A stretch of 11,955 bases of DNA from Akkermansiaceae bacterium UBA1506 (GTDB lineage: Bacteria > Verrucomicrobiota > Verrucomicrobiia > Verrucomicrobiales > DEV007): positions 1-11,955 of the forward strand of contig DCQY01000018.1 of NCBI GenBank assembly GCA_002323995.1, given 5' to 3'. The notes beneath the pieces were generated by a model, which did no database searches, was not told the DNA's origin, and saw only the letters and a program-made list of their open reading frames with translations. Below, piece by piece: positions 1 to 8,049 of the stretch (positions are counted from its first letter, which is position 1; the number at the start of each line of letters is the position of its first letter). Position numbers and translations under genes: made by a program.

Positions 1-2013
1 GCCTATCCGCTTGTTTGCGGCCAGATTTGGTATGGTTGCTATCGGGCAAAAAAGGATGAGTTGATGATGCAGCCCACCCTTGCGTTTCTTGAAGATCCAA
101 AGGTTGAGAATCCTGTGTCCGCCCCGGGGAAATGGTATTTGGAAAACACGGGGCATCGCTTTGTCGATGGGTTGTTTACCGCACCTCCGCTATTCGCGAT
201 GCTGTATCAAATGACGGAGGATGAAAAATACGTGGATTGGATGGATGCCTGCTTTTGGGACGTGCACAAAGAAATCTTTGACCACGATGCGTGCCTGTTC
301 TATCGGGACGCCCGTTCCAAACCCCGGAAGACGAAGAACGGGAAAAAAGTGTTGTGGTCCCGGGGCAACGGGTGGGCGTTTGGCGGGCTGACCCGAATCC
401 TGAAACACCTCCCGGAACGTCATGCGAGCTATGCCCGCTATAAGGCCTTGTATATTCAAATGGCCGAGTCATTGGCAAAGCGACAACAAGCCGATGGGTT
501 CTGGCGAAGCAACCTCGATGATCCTGAGCAATTTACCATGAAGGAAAGCAGCGGAACCGGGTTCTTCTCCTACGGCATCGCCTGGGGAATCAATAACGGG
601 ATTCTGGATCGGGATCGGTTTCTGCCGGTTGCCAAGAAGGGGTGGGCGGCACTGACCTTGGTGGTAAACGAAGACGGCCAGGTCGGATGGAGTCAACCCG
701 CCGGCGGTGGTCCCGGTAAAGTTGCGGAAGCAGATACTTCGAAATTTGGTACTGGGATTTTCCTACTGGCGGCAAGTGAGATGTATCAACTCGAGCTGGG
801 TGCTGCCAATGATGTGAATAAGGCGGCCAAACCATCTCCCTCAGGACAAGAGAAGCAAGACAAGGTGTCGGAGCCCATGGTTAATAACGCCTGGGGAAAC
901 CTCTATAAGTTTCATCAGTCAAGGGCTCACTATCACAGTGGAAAAACGTATCTGGCTTGGGTAGGTCCCGATAACCACCCTTACGTTTCCGTTTATAGTC
1001 ATAAAAAGAATGAATGGTCGGAACACGAGCGGGTAGGGACGAACCTGATTTCACCGAAGGACTACCACGGCAATCCCTCCATACTGATTGATCGAGAGGG
1101 TTTTCTGCATGTGTTTTACGGGGGGCACAATAAAAAGATGCGCTACAGCAGATCTTCAAAACCGTTGAGTAATGATGATTGGCAGGACTATACGTCCCGC
1201 CTTCCTTACACCGAAAGTACCTATCCTCAGCTTTTCGTGATGTCCGACGGCACGATTTACAGTTTTTACCGCAGAAAAACTCATAGAGGAAACTGGTCCT
1301 ATGTAACAAGTAAGGACAATGGCAGCACCTGGTCCAAGGAAGTGCACGTGCTCGATGGACACTCTCCTCCGGGAAATGGATGGTACTCAGCATTCACTAA
1401 GGACCCAAATCGTGACCATATCCATCTCATGTTCCTTTGGCACGCATCAAAGGACCACCTGCCCCATAGTCGGCGAAATCTTTACTATATGCACATGGAT
1501 CACGCTACCGGGAAATGGACGAGCATGGAGAATGAAAAACTCAACACTCCTTTATCCTTTAAAGAGGCAAACGGAAAAGCGATGATCTTTGACTCAAAGA
1601 ACAAATACAGCTCCATACCGCAGCATTGGGTCACCGATGATGGGCGTCCTGTAGGACTCAATCGAATCAGCGAGGACGACGGCGTAGCAACACGGCACCT
1701 GCACGTATGGACGGGTGAGTCCTGGCGCACGCAAAAGGTGCCCATTGACGTTATATTGAAGCCGACAAAAAAAGAATGGGTGGGTTTTCGTTCCAGGGAA
1801 GGAATGGTGCAGAGATTCACCAGTAAGGATGAAGGCGCCCACTGGACTCCGGGTGAAGTTATTTTGCAGACCGATGGTGAGCAAAATTTAAATGCCCTAT
1901 TTGCTGAAGCTCATCCCGATGCGGTTTTGGTAATTCACGACGAGGTGGATGCCCGGCGGGTTCCGGGCAAACAACGATTGTGGGTTTGGGGTGACGCAGG
2001 ATTTCTAGAGTAA
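1..2013 (+). CDS. GH105 unsaturated uronyl hydrolase fused to BNR_4 beta-propeller (5' partial)
   Basis: The frame is open to the first base of the window, and residues coded by 1-60 continue the protein without a break. The TTG at 61 and ATG at 64 are therefore internal, and the true start lies upstream. The first part (to about 800) is the C-terminal portion of a GH105 hydrolase of the YteR/RhiN type, which removes the 4,5-unsaturated uronic acid left by polysaccharide lyases. Visible hallmarks are VDGLF with the likely catalytic Asp at 166-168, WSRGNGW at 355-375, and ESSGTGFF near 544-567. A polar linker (about 802-876) leads to a BNR_4-like propeller (about 877-2000). This carries HGNPS (His at 1066-1068), GGHN (His at 1126-1128), TYPQL (Tyr at 1222-1224) and YRR (first Arg at 1270-1272), matching the active-site layout of ulvan-lyase-type propellers. 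Export cannot be judged without the N-terminus. The substrate is open: ulvan, rhamnogalacturonan or a rhamnosyl-glucuronate glycan. The GH105 call is strong; lyase activity is inferred. Confidence 0.85.
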   Translation, partial: AYPLVCGQIWYGCYRAKKDELMMQPTLAFLEDPKVENPVSAPGKWYLENTGHRFVDGLFTAPPLFAMLYQMTEDEKYVDWMDACFWDVHKEIFDHDACLFYRDARSKPRKTKNGKKVLWSRGNGWAFGGLTRILKHLPERHASYARYKALYIQMAESLAKRQQADGFWRSNLDDPEQFTMKESSGTGFFSYGIAWGINNGILDRDRFLPVAKKGWAALTLVVNEDGQVGWSQPAGGGPGKVAEADTSKFGTGIFLLAASEMYQLELGAANDVNKAAKPSPSGQEKQDKVSEPMVNNAWGNLYKFHQSRAHYHSGKTYLAWVGPDNHPYVSVYSHKKNEWSEHERVGTNLISPKDYHGNPSILIDREGFLHVFYGGHNKKMRYSRSSKPLSNDDWQDYTSRLPYTESTYPQLFVMSDGTIYSFYRRKTHRGNWSYVTSKDNGSTWSKEVHVLDGHSPPGNGWYSAFTKDPNRDHIHLMFLWHASKDHLPHSRRNLYYMHMDHATGKWTSMENEKLNTPLSFKEANGKAMIFDSKNKYSSIPQHWVTDDGRPVGLNRISEDDGVATRHLHVWTGESWRTQKVPIDVILKPTKKEWVGFRSREGMVQRFTSKDEGAHWTPGEVILQTDGEQNLNALFAEAHPDAVLVIHDEVDARRVPGKQRLWVWGDAGFLE

Positions 2014-2233
2014 CAAGGGATCGATTGAATTCTGAAGGACAGGTTATCTATTGGACAAAATATCTGTGACGCGATGCCGTGATCTCAGCGCCCCAACAAT
2101 GGGTGTAGATTTGATTGGCACGGTTCGGATCCTAAAACACATCCCGAAATATCAATTTTTACTCATTAATATAAAGGGAAACGAATCCGATTTCGGAAGC
2201 CAAATTCCAACATATAAGGGGCTGAGATCTGGC
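2014..2233. other. Intergenic region upstream of the NHL protein gene
   Basis: These 220 bases separate the fusion enzyme from the NHL gene. The NHL frame stays open back to a TTG at 2051. The peptide it would code has no signal-peptide character and no recognisable family, so I treat it as untranslated. A short inverted repeat, TCCGA-TT-TCGGA, lies at 2186-2197. I see no convincing terminator after 2013 and no clear promoter, although the gap is large enough to hold one. Confidence 0.5.
2216..2221 (+). promoter_or_regulatory. Shine-Dalgarno-like AAGGGG
   Basis: AAGGGG lies 12 bases before the ATG at 2234. That is slightly long spacing, but it supports this start over the TTG at 2051 and over the next in-frame ATG at 2240. 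It is the only reasonable ribosome-binding site I can see for this gene. Confidence 0.4.
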
Positions 2234-3238
2234 ATGAATATGCTTCACACTATTTTCAGTATGCTTTTTGTGCTTTTGGCAGGCAGCTCTTTTTCTTTCG
2301 CTGAGCCTAAGCCGGAAATCATCGCGCAGGCTTCTGATGGTCTGAATAATCCATTTGGGATTACCTTTGATTCAAAACAAAACACCTATATCGTTGAATA
2401 CCTCGGTGGTCGCATTTTTCGCATCGGGAAGGATGGCGAACTGAAGTATTTCTCAGGAAAGCCGGAAGAGGGGTTTGCCGGTGATGGCGGTCCTGCAAAA
2501 GACGCCGTCTTTAACGGCATGCACAACGCTGTCTGCACCGTCGACGATCAACTGTATATTTCCGATACCCGAGGCAACCGTATCCGAAAAATAGATCTCA
2601 GATCGGGAATAATCACGACTTTTGCCGGCACGGGGAAAGCTGGATTTAGTGGCGATGGAGGCCCCTCTAGTTCAGCCCAACTGAGCGACCCTATCTCAAT
2701 CTCGCTAAGCAAAAATGGGGATCTGCTGCTCATTTCAGATATCAAAAACCGCCGCATCCGAGCGATCAATTTGGGTAGCCGAAAAATCTATACCATCGCG
2801 GGAACGGGAAAAAAAGCCGTTCCAAAAGATGGTATTCTCGCGACCAAAGCTCCGCTGTTTGATCCGCGTGGATGTGCCATGGATTCCAAAGGGAATCTTT
2901 ACATCCTTGAACGTGGCGGGCATGCCCTCCGTGTCGTAGATGGGGATGGTAAAATTAAAACAGTCGCCGGAACCGGGAAACCCCACTCAGCCGATGGCCC
3001 TGGATTGAAAGCGGGCCTGAGGGGGCCCAAGCATTTGTGTATCGACGATCAGGATCGGGTTATCATAGCGGATGCTGAAAACCACCTAATCCGCCTTTAC
3101 GATCCTAAAGATGGTTCTGTCAGCACTATTCTGGGTCGCCAAACAAAGCTGAACCGGCCCCACGGTGTCACAGTCCACGACGGGTGGCTTTACATCGCTG
3201 ATAGTTGGAATGACCGAGTGCTACGCGTCCGTTGGTGA
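2234..3238 (+). CDS. Secreted NHL-repeat six-bladed beta-propeller protein
   Basis: I chose ATG 2234 (334 residues) because it gives a signal peptide: a short N-region, a hydrophobic core LHTIFSMLFVLLAG, and a likely cut after SFSFA. The mature protein is built of six NHL-type repeats. Their core strands read TYIVEYLGGRIFRI, LYISDTRGNRIRKI, LLISDIKNRRIRAI, LYILERGGHALRVV, VIIADAENHLIRLY and LYIADSWNDRVLRV, enough for one complete six-bladed propeller. Three blades end in AGTGK (2621-2638, 2795-2812, 2963-2980), two glycine-rich GDGGP loops occur, and the last strand reaches the C-terminus. NHL propellers serve as binding scaffolds or, in some families, as enzymes such as lactonases and lyases. 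I see no catalytic residues that decide between these. It probably acts in the periplasm or outside the cell. Its position after a polysaccharide enzyme suggests a role in glycan use, but the function is unknown. Confidence 0.85.
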   Translation: MNMLHTIFSMLFVLLAGSSFSFAEPKPEIIAQASDGLNNPFGITFDSKQNTYIVEYLGGRIFRIGKDGELKYFSGKPEEGFAGDGGPAKDAVFNGMHNAVCTVDDQLYISDTRGNRIRKIDLRSGIITTFAGTGKAGFSGDGGPSSSAQLSDPISISLSKNGDLLLISDIKNRRIRAINLGSRKIYTIAGTGKKAVPKDGILATKAPLFDPRGCAMDSKGNLYILERGGHALRVVDGDGKIKTVAGTGKPHSADGPGLKAGLRGPKHLCIDDQDRVIIADAENHLIRLYDPKDGSVSTILGRQTKLNRPHGVTVHDGWLYIADSWNDRVLRVRW

Positions 3239-3298
3239 TTTCTCGAAAGGGAGCTCCGGCAGACTTGCACCTCAACACCCCCATTAAAACGAATTAAT

Positions 3299-3610
3299 AT
3301 GCCGTACGACGACCAATTAATTGTAGATCACATCAAACAAACTCATGCGACAGAGCTCTTGAGCGAACGAGAGAAACATCTGATCGGCTTAGCTGTGACG
3401 ATGACTCGCGGTTGTCAGGTCTGCACGCGCAACCGCATTGAAAAGGCTCGTGGCGCCGGGTTAACGGACGACGAGCTCAACGCGCTGGTAGCCGTCACGT
3501 CTGCTGTCAACAGTGGCGTCACGGCAGCAACCGCCCGGGTGGCCTGTGGTATGATTGAGGAGGAAAACTCGGCCGAGTGCGGTGATGTTTGTTCGGCTGA
3601 CCCCCAATAA
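3299..3610 (+). CDS. Carboxymuconolactone decarboxylase/AhpD-like small protein
   Basis: This 103-residue protein has no signal peptide, so it is probably cytoplasmic. Residues about 20-85 match the CMD/AhpD alkylhydroperoxidase-like core: EREKHLIGLAV, then GCQVC with Cys39 and Cys42, then an AxxxGLTDDEL helix. Members with the CxxC pair are usually thiol-disulfide or peroxidase-type enzymes. Here the His normally four residues after the second Cys is Arg46 (CQVCTRNR), so classical AhpD chemistry is doubtful. The tail adds Cys83, Cys94 and Cys98, the last two in ECGDVC, which could form a second disulfide or metal site. The ATG at 3299 starts where similarity is expected and has no clear Shine-Dalgarno. 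It sits 60 bases after the NHL gene and 75 before the haem protein gene, so it is plausibly co-transcribed with them. Redox support for those neighbours is a guess. Confidence 0.8.
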   Translation: MPYDDQLIVDHIKQTHATELLSEREKHLIGLAVTMTRGCQVCTRNRIEKARGAGLTDDELNALVAVTSAVNSGVTAATARVACGMIEEENSAECGDVCSADPQ

Positions 3611-3685
3611 CGGAAGTAGCAGTTGCAGAGGATTGATCGCCTACGAATAATTCAGCAACTCCGCTCTTTATTTGATAACCTCAGA

Positions 3686-6600
3686 ATGATTGTTCGATCT
3701 TCGATAACACTTATCCAGGTCATTGCGATGCTTGTCCATGCTTCGGCACTTGCTGACGAATTGCCGGAAGTGCTGAACCGGGTCATCGAGAATCACTGCG
3801 CCGATTGTCACGATGATCTGGATCCAAAGGGCGGCTTGGATTTGTTTTCCCTTGAGTGGGACCTTAATGATGCCCACCTCACGGAGCGGTGGGTGAAGGT
3901 TCACGACGTTATCGCCGACGGGGAAATGCCGCCGCCAAAGAAGAGTCGCCTCGACGATGGGGAGCGGGCTGAGGCCGTGGCGGTGCTCTCGGATCGCCTG
4001 ATCAAGTCACAAGAGGCTGCTTACGTGAGGCAGGGGCGGTCCGTTTCGCGGCGGTTGAACCGTTTTGAATACCAGAATGTGCTGCGCGATCTGCTGCACG
4101 ATCCCACCCTCAAGGTGGCGGATGACTTACCCCTGGACGGGGAGGTTTACGGCTTTGCGAAGGTGGGGACCGCTCTCGATGTGTCCCATGTGCAGATCGA
4201 TTCTTACCTGAATGTGGCCGAGACGGCCCTGCGTCGTGCCCTTGAGTTTTCCGCAGAGAAACCCGAGCCCAAGACGAATCGCTACTACGCTCGAGAGGAA
4301 GGCCGAATGTGGGCCGGAGGGGGCAACCCCGGTTGGGCGCGATTCTCCCTCGCGCTGGAAGGTCTCGAAGTAAATGAAGAGTATTCCTTCGATAAACGAG
4401 GCTTTGGACCGGGGCCAAAAGTCCCGACGGAGGGGGCTGCGGGAATTACGGTCGATAACACGGCGGCGAAACTGATCGGGCCTTGGCGTGAGTCCACGCG
4501 CCGCTCCAATCGCATCGGGAAGCACTACCTCGCCGACAACAACCAGAACGCGGGCGACTACGCCATCACCTGGAAGACGAAGCTCCCGAAACCGGGGACT
4601 TACGAGGTGCGAGTCAGCTTTGGCGGAGGGCAAGGTTTGGCGAAGGAAGCGCCCTACGTGATTCGTCACGCCGAGGGTGAAACTCGACTGACCATCGACC
4701 AAAGTGTCACGCCCACGATCGGTGGCCTTTGGTTTCCGTTGGGACGTTTTGCGTTTGAAGCCCGTGGAGAAAAGGAGTCCGGGCCGGTCATGGCTGAGGT
4801 CTCGCTGAGCAATGAGAATGCCAAGGGGTGGGTCATCGCGGATGCCGTCCAGTTTGTGGCGGTTGGTGAACCGGAAGACGGAACGCAGAAAACGCAGACG
4901 ACTCAGTATTCGAAGGAGGAAGCCTCTACCGCCATTTTTCGCGGAGCCTACACGCCGTTTTATTACGGGTTTGAAAAGTTCAAAGCGCCGACCCGGGGTG
5001 ACTACAAGGTGCGGCTGAAGGCGCGGTCCGTTCTTCGGAAGACGGATTACGTCGACTGGGAAGGTGACAAGCAACCGCGCCACTATCCGAACCTGGTGCT
5101 GGATGCGTCGCGGCGTTATCCGACTCCGGTAAATGATCGCGTTTTTCCCGGCAAACGCAGCGAACCGGTCAAAGTCTACTCCTCCACCCTGAGCGAACCG
5201 AACAACCAGAGCATGTTGCCGATCGGGAAGTTCGAAGCGCCTCCTGAGGCGCCCGAGGTATTTGAGATGGACGCTTTCCTCGAAGAGGGAGCGATGGTGA
5301 AGCTCGATTGCATGCGTCTGCCCAGTCCTATGGTCCCGGCGATGCCGCATACGATCCAGAAATTCGATCCGGACGGTTATCCCGGTGTCGCCTTTCACTG
5401 GCTAGAAGTGGAAGGGCCGTTTATCGAGGAGTGGCCGCCGGCCTCTTACCGGGCGCTCTTTGGCGATCTCCCTCTGAAGCAGTCGGGAAGCCATGTTGTG
5501 GCCGTCCCAGAACAACCTTTGAAAGAGGTGAAAGGGCTTTTGTCAGGATTTATGGGGCGCGTCTATCGGCGTCCTGTGGAGAAAGCCGAGTTCGATCGAT
5601 TCCAAGGTTACGCGAAGCAGCTGATCGAGGAAGGCGAACCCTTCACGGAAGCGATGATCGCGACGTATTCGGCGGTGCTGGCGTCACCCGAGTTTCTTTT
5701 TCACTGTGGTCAACCGGGCGAGTTGGATGACTTCGCCCTGGCTGAGCGGCTTTCTTTCTTTCTTGGCGAATCGATTCCGGATAAATCACTCACTACTCTT
5801 GCGAAACAAGGCAAACTTCGTGATCCTGAGACGCTGCGTGCCGAGGTCGACCGCCTGCTCGAGAAACCCGAATCGAAGCGATTCGTGAAGGAGTTCCTCG
5901 ATGCCTGGCTCAAGCTTGATGAGATCAACGACACCGATCCTGACCGTGAGCTTTATCCGGAGTATGCCGGTGACTGGTGGCTTGTGAACTCAATGGTCGA
6001 GGAGTCGCGTCTCTACTTCGCCGACCTCATTGCCGGCGACCGTCCAGCCCGGAATATAATCGACGCTGATTATACCTTTGTCGACGAACGCCTGTCCCGG
6101 CACTATGACATTCACGGTGTGGAGGGCCCCACCTTTGAACGCGTCAGTCTTCCAAAGGGAAGTCCTTATGGGGGCATTCTCACCCAAGCGTCGTTGTTGA
6201 AAGTAACGGCGAACGGAACCGTCACTTCACCGGTGTTGCGTGGTGTCTATGTGTTGGAGAAGTTGCTCGGCGATCATCCTGCTCCGCCCCCGCCGTCGGT
6301 TCCTGCGGTGGAACCGGATATCCGCGGTGCCGCGACGATTCGTGAACTTCTGGTGAAGCACCGGGAGGATGCGGCCTGCGCGAGCTGTCACAAGAAGATT
6401 GATCCTCCGGGTTTCGCCTTGGAGAGTTTCGATGTGATGGGTCGTTGGCGGGATAACTACCGCTCATTGGGTGAGGGGTCTGAGCGCATCGAAGGCGTAG
6501 GCCGAAGCGGCAACGAGTTTGTTCACTTCATCGGGAGTGAAGTCGATGCCTCAGGGGTGACCCCCCAGGGAGATCCCTTCGCTGATGTTCTTGAATTCAA

Positions 6601-6799
6601 AAAGCTTCTCATTGAGGACGAGGAAACCATTGCCCGCAATATCACCGAGCAGCTGCTCGTCTATGCCACGGGAGCACCGGTGGGCTTTGCCGACCGCGAT
6701 GAGGTGGCGGCCATTCTCGAAAAAAGTCGCGCGTCGGAGTACGGCGTGCGCACGATCATTCACGAAATTGTTCAGAGTCCTTTGTTCCTAAAAAAATGA
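3686..6799 (+). CDS. Exported diheme cytochrome-like DUF1587/DUF1595/DUF1592/DUF1588/DUF1585 protein
   Basis: ATG 3686 (1037 residues) gives a signal peptide, MIVRSSITLIQVIAMLVHASALA. The frame is open to TTG 3623, but those extra 21 residues are polar and would bury the signal. The order is: haem-binding CADCH at residues 38-42 (3797-3811) with a possible axial Met81 in GEMPPP; DUF1587 at about 122-187 (RRLNRFEYQNVLRDLL); a long beta-rich middle region; DUF1595 from about 615; DUF1592 from about 680; DUF1588 from about 828, containing a second haem motif CASCH at 898-902 (6377-6391); and DUF1585 from about 953. Residues about 253-395 resemble a golvesin/Xly-type carbohydrate-binding domain (VDNTAAKLIGPW, GTYEVRVSF, VIADAVQFV). 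The architecture is typical of PVC bacteria and the role is not established; a secreted electron-transfer or sugar-oxidising protein is a reasonable inference. The stop overlaps the start of the DUF1552 gene, its usual partner. Confidence 0.9.
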   Translation: MIVRSSITLIQVIAMLVHASALADELPEVLNRVIENHCADCHDDLDPKGGLDLFSLEWDLNDAHLTERWVKVHDVIADGEMPPPKKSRLDDGERAEAVAVLSDRLIKSQEAAYVRQGRSVSRRLNRFEYQNVLRDLLHDPTLKVADDLPLDGEVYGFAKVGTALDVSHVQIDSYLNVAETALRRALEFSAEKPEPKTNRYYAREEGRMWAGGGNPGWARFSLALEGLEVNEEYSFDKRGFGPGPKVPTEGAAGITVDNTAAKLIGPWRESTRRSNRIGKHYLADNNQNAGDYAITWKTKLPKPGTYEVRVSFGGGQGLAKEAPYVIRHAEGETRLTIDQSVTPTIGGLWFPLGRFAFEARGEKESGPVMAEVSLSNENAKGWVIADAVQFVAVGEPEDGTQKTQTTQYSKEEASTAIFRGAYTPFYYGFEKFKAPTRGDYKVRLKARSVLRKTDYVDWEGDKQPRHYPNLVLDASRRYPTPVNDRVFPGKRSEPVKVYSSTLSEPNNQSMLPIGKFEAPPEAPEVFEMDAFLEEGAMVKLDCMRLPSPMVPAMPHTIQKFDPDGYPGVAFHWLEVEGPFIEEWPPASYRALFGDLPLKQSGSHVVAVPEQPLKEVKGLLSGFMGRVYRRPVEKAEFDRFQGYAKQLIEEGEPFTEAMIATYSAVLASPEFLFHCGQPGELDDFALAERLSFFLGESIPDKSLTTLAKQGKLRDPETLRAEVDRLLEKPESKRFVKEFLDAWLKLDEINDTDPDRELYPEYAGDWWLVNSMVEESRLYFADLIAGDRPARNIIDADYTFVDERLSRHYDIHGVEGPTFERVSLPKGSPYGGILTQASLLKVTANGTVTSPVLRGVYVLEKLLGDHPAPPPPSVPAVEPDIRGAATIRELLVKHREDAACASCHKKIDPPGFALESFDVMGRWRDNYRSLGEGSERIEGVGRSGNEFVHFIGSEVDASGVTPQGDPFADVLEFKKLLIEDEETIARNITEQLLVYATGAPVGFADRDEVAAILEKSRASEYGVRTIIHEIVQSPLFLKK

Positions 6800-8049
6800 A
6801 AACCTCCCGTCGAACTTTTCTGCGTGCTGCTGGTGTCAGTATGAGCCTGCCTGTGCTCGAATCTTTCGGATCTGCTGCGGCAATGCCGGCTCCCAAGCGC
6901 ATGATCGCGATCAACCAGGATCTCGGTTTTATTCCCAAGCTCTTCTTTCCTAAGACAGAGGGGCGCGATTACGAACTGTCGCCTTACCTCGAAAAGATAG
7001 CGGAGCACCGGGATCAGTTCACTGTGTTCAGTGGGCTCTCTCACCCTGGCGTCGATGGGGGACACCGGGCTGATAAGACTTTCCTGACCGCCGCACCGCA
7101 TCCGGGAAGGGCGAGTTTTCGCAACACGATTTCCCTCGACCAAGTCATCGCCAATGAGATCGGAAATAAGACCCGCTTCCGGTCACTGTCTCTTGGGATC
7201 AACGATGTGAGGAGCCTATCCTATACCCAGGCGGGGGTGGAGATCCCCACCATCAAGAGCGCAGCGGAACTCTACAAGAAGATGTTTCTCCAGGGCGATC
7301 AGAAGGCCATTGAACAGCAACTGGTGCGACTGCAACGCAAGGGGAGTATTCTCGATGTCGTGATGGGGCAGAGTTCTAATCTGAGCAAACGGGTCAGCGC
7401 TTCCGACCGCGAGCGGATCGATCAGTATCAGACTGCTGTCCGTAGTCTCGAGAAACGCCTCGAAGAGGCTCAGGCCTGGGAAACCCGTCCAAGGCCGAAG
7501 GTCGATAATGCGATGCCGGATTACCCGGAGGACAAGAAGGAGTTCTTCGAAATGGTGCGCATGATGAATGACATGTCCCGTCTCGCCTTTCAGACGGATT
7601 CGACTCGCGTCATTACTTTGTTCCTCGGCAGCGTGCGCACTCCGGGTGTGAATTTTGAGGATGGTCGCTCAGTGGGTGGCTACCACAATCTGTCCCATCA
7701 CGGTAAGGATGAAGTGAAGCTGAAACAGCTGGAAGAGATTGAGATCGGGCAGATGGAGTTATTCGGCAAACTGCTTCGCGATCTCCAGGAAGTCGAAGAG
7801 GTCAATGGCAGCTTGTTAGACAACACCATGGTGCTTTACGGCTGCCATATGGGAGATGCCAATATCCACAACAACGCCAACCTTCCGATCCTTCTCGCTG
7901 GGGGTGGGTTTGATCATGGTCAACACCTCGCTTTCAATTCGACTCACAACCAGCCGCTCTGCAATGTGTTTGTCAGCATGCTTCAGAAGATGGGCCTCGA
8001 GGCCGACCGCTTCGGAAGCAGCAAGGGGACGCTGACTGGATTGGTCTGA
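6796..8049 (+). CDS. Tat-exported DUF1552 protein
   Basis: This 417-residue protein begins with a twin-arginine signal, SRRTFLRAAG, followed by a weakly hydrophobic stretch and a likely cut near GSAAA. It therefore probably folds in the cytoplasm and is exported through Tat. The rest matches DUF1552 over its full length: GGHRADKTFLTAAP near residue 92, a helical middle region rich in charged residues, GGYHNLSHHG, YGCHMGDANIHNNANLPILLAGGG and FDHGQHL. The many conserved His and Asp residues look like metal ligands. DUF1552 and DUF1501 are generally thought to be related to the alkaline phosphatase/sulfatase-like superfamily, but no substrate is known to me. The start ATG (6796-6798) overlaps the TGA of the haem protein gene (6797-6799), which suggests translational coupling and a shared complex or pathway. 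No Shine-Dalgarno is needed or seen. Confidence 0.9.
   Translation: MKTSRRTFLRAAGVSMSLPVLESFGSAAAMPAPKRMIAINQDLGFIPKLFFPKTEGRDYELSPYLEKIAEHRDQFTVFSGLSHPGVDGGHRADKTFLTAAPHPGRASFRNTISLDQVIANEIGNKTRFRSLSLGINDVRSLSYTQAGVEIPTIKSAAELYKKMFLQGDQKAIEQQLVRLQRKGSILDVVMGQSSNLSKRVSASDRERIDQYQTAVRSLEKRLEEAQAWETRPRPKVDNAMPDYPEDKKEFFEMVRMMNDMSRLAFQTDSTRVITLFLGSVRTPGVNFEDGRSVGGYHNLSHHGKDEVKLKQLEEIEIGQMELFGKLLRDLQEVEEVNGSLLDNTMVLYGCHMGDANIHNNANLPILLAGGGFDHGQHLAFNSTHNQPLCNVFVSMLQKMGLEADRFGSSKGTLTGLV

Noticed and set aside
61..66. TTG or ATG as the true start of the GH105 fusion gene
   Set aside because: The frame is open upstream to base 1 and the upstream codons fit the protein. A start here would also remove most of the N-terminal half of the GH105 barrel.
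881..1393. 170-residue minus-strand open frame inside the fusion enzyme gene
   Set aside because: The sense frame codes the propeller with recognisable motifs; the antisense product has odd composition and no family resemblance.
2186..2197. Inverted repeat TCCGA-TT-TCGGA as an operator
   Set aside because: Five-base arms with a two-base centre are too short to support a regulatory call on their own.
2051..2233. N-terminal extension of the NHL protein from TTG 2051
   Set aside because: The extension would put about 61 unrelated residues before a clear signal peptide, and AAGGGG supports ATG 2234.
3623..3685. TTG 3623 as start of the DUF1592 protein
   Set aside because: The ATG at 3686 gives a normal signal peptide, while the upstream residues are polar and charged.
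4127..5398. 423-residue open frame on the minus strand inside the DUF1592 gene
   Set aside because: It lies wholly inside a well-supported gene, its translation is rich in Arg, Gly and Pro with no recognisable domain, and long antisense frames are common in GC-rich coding DNA.
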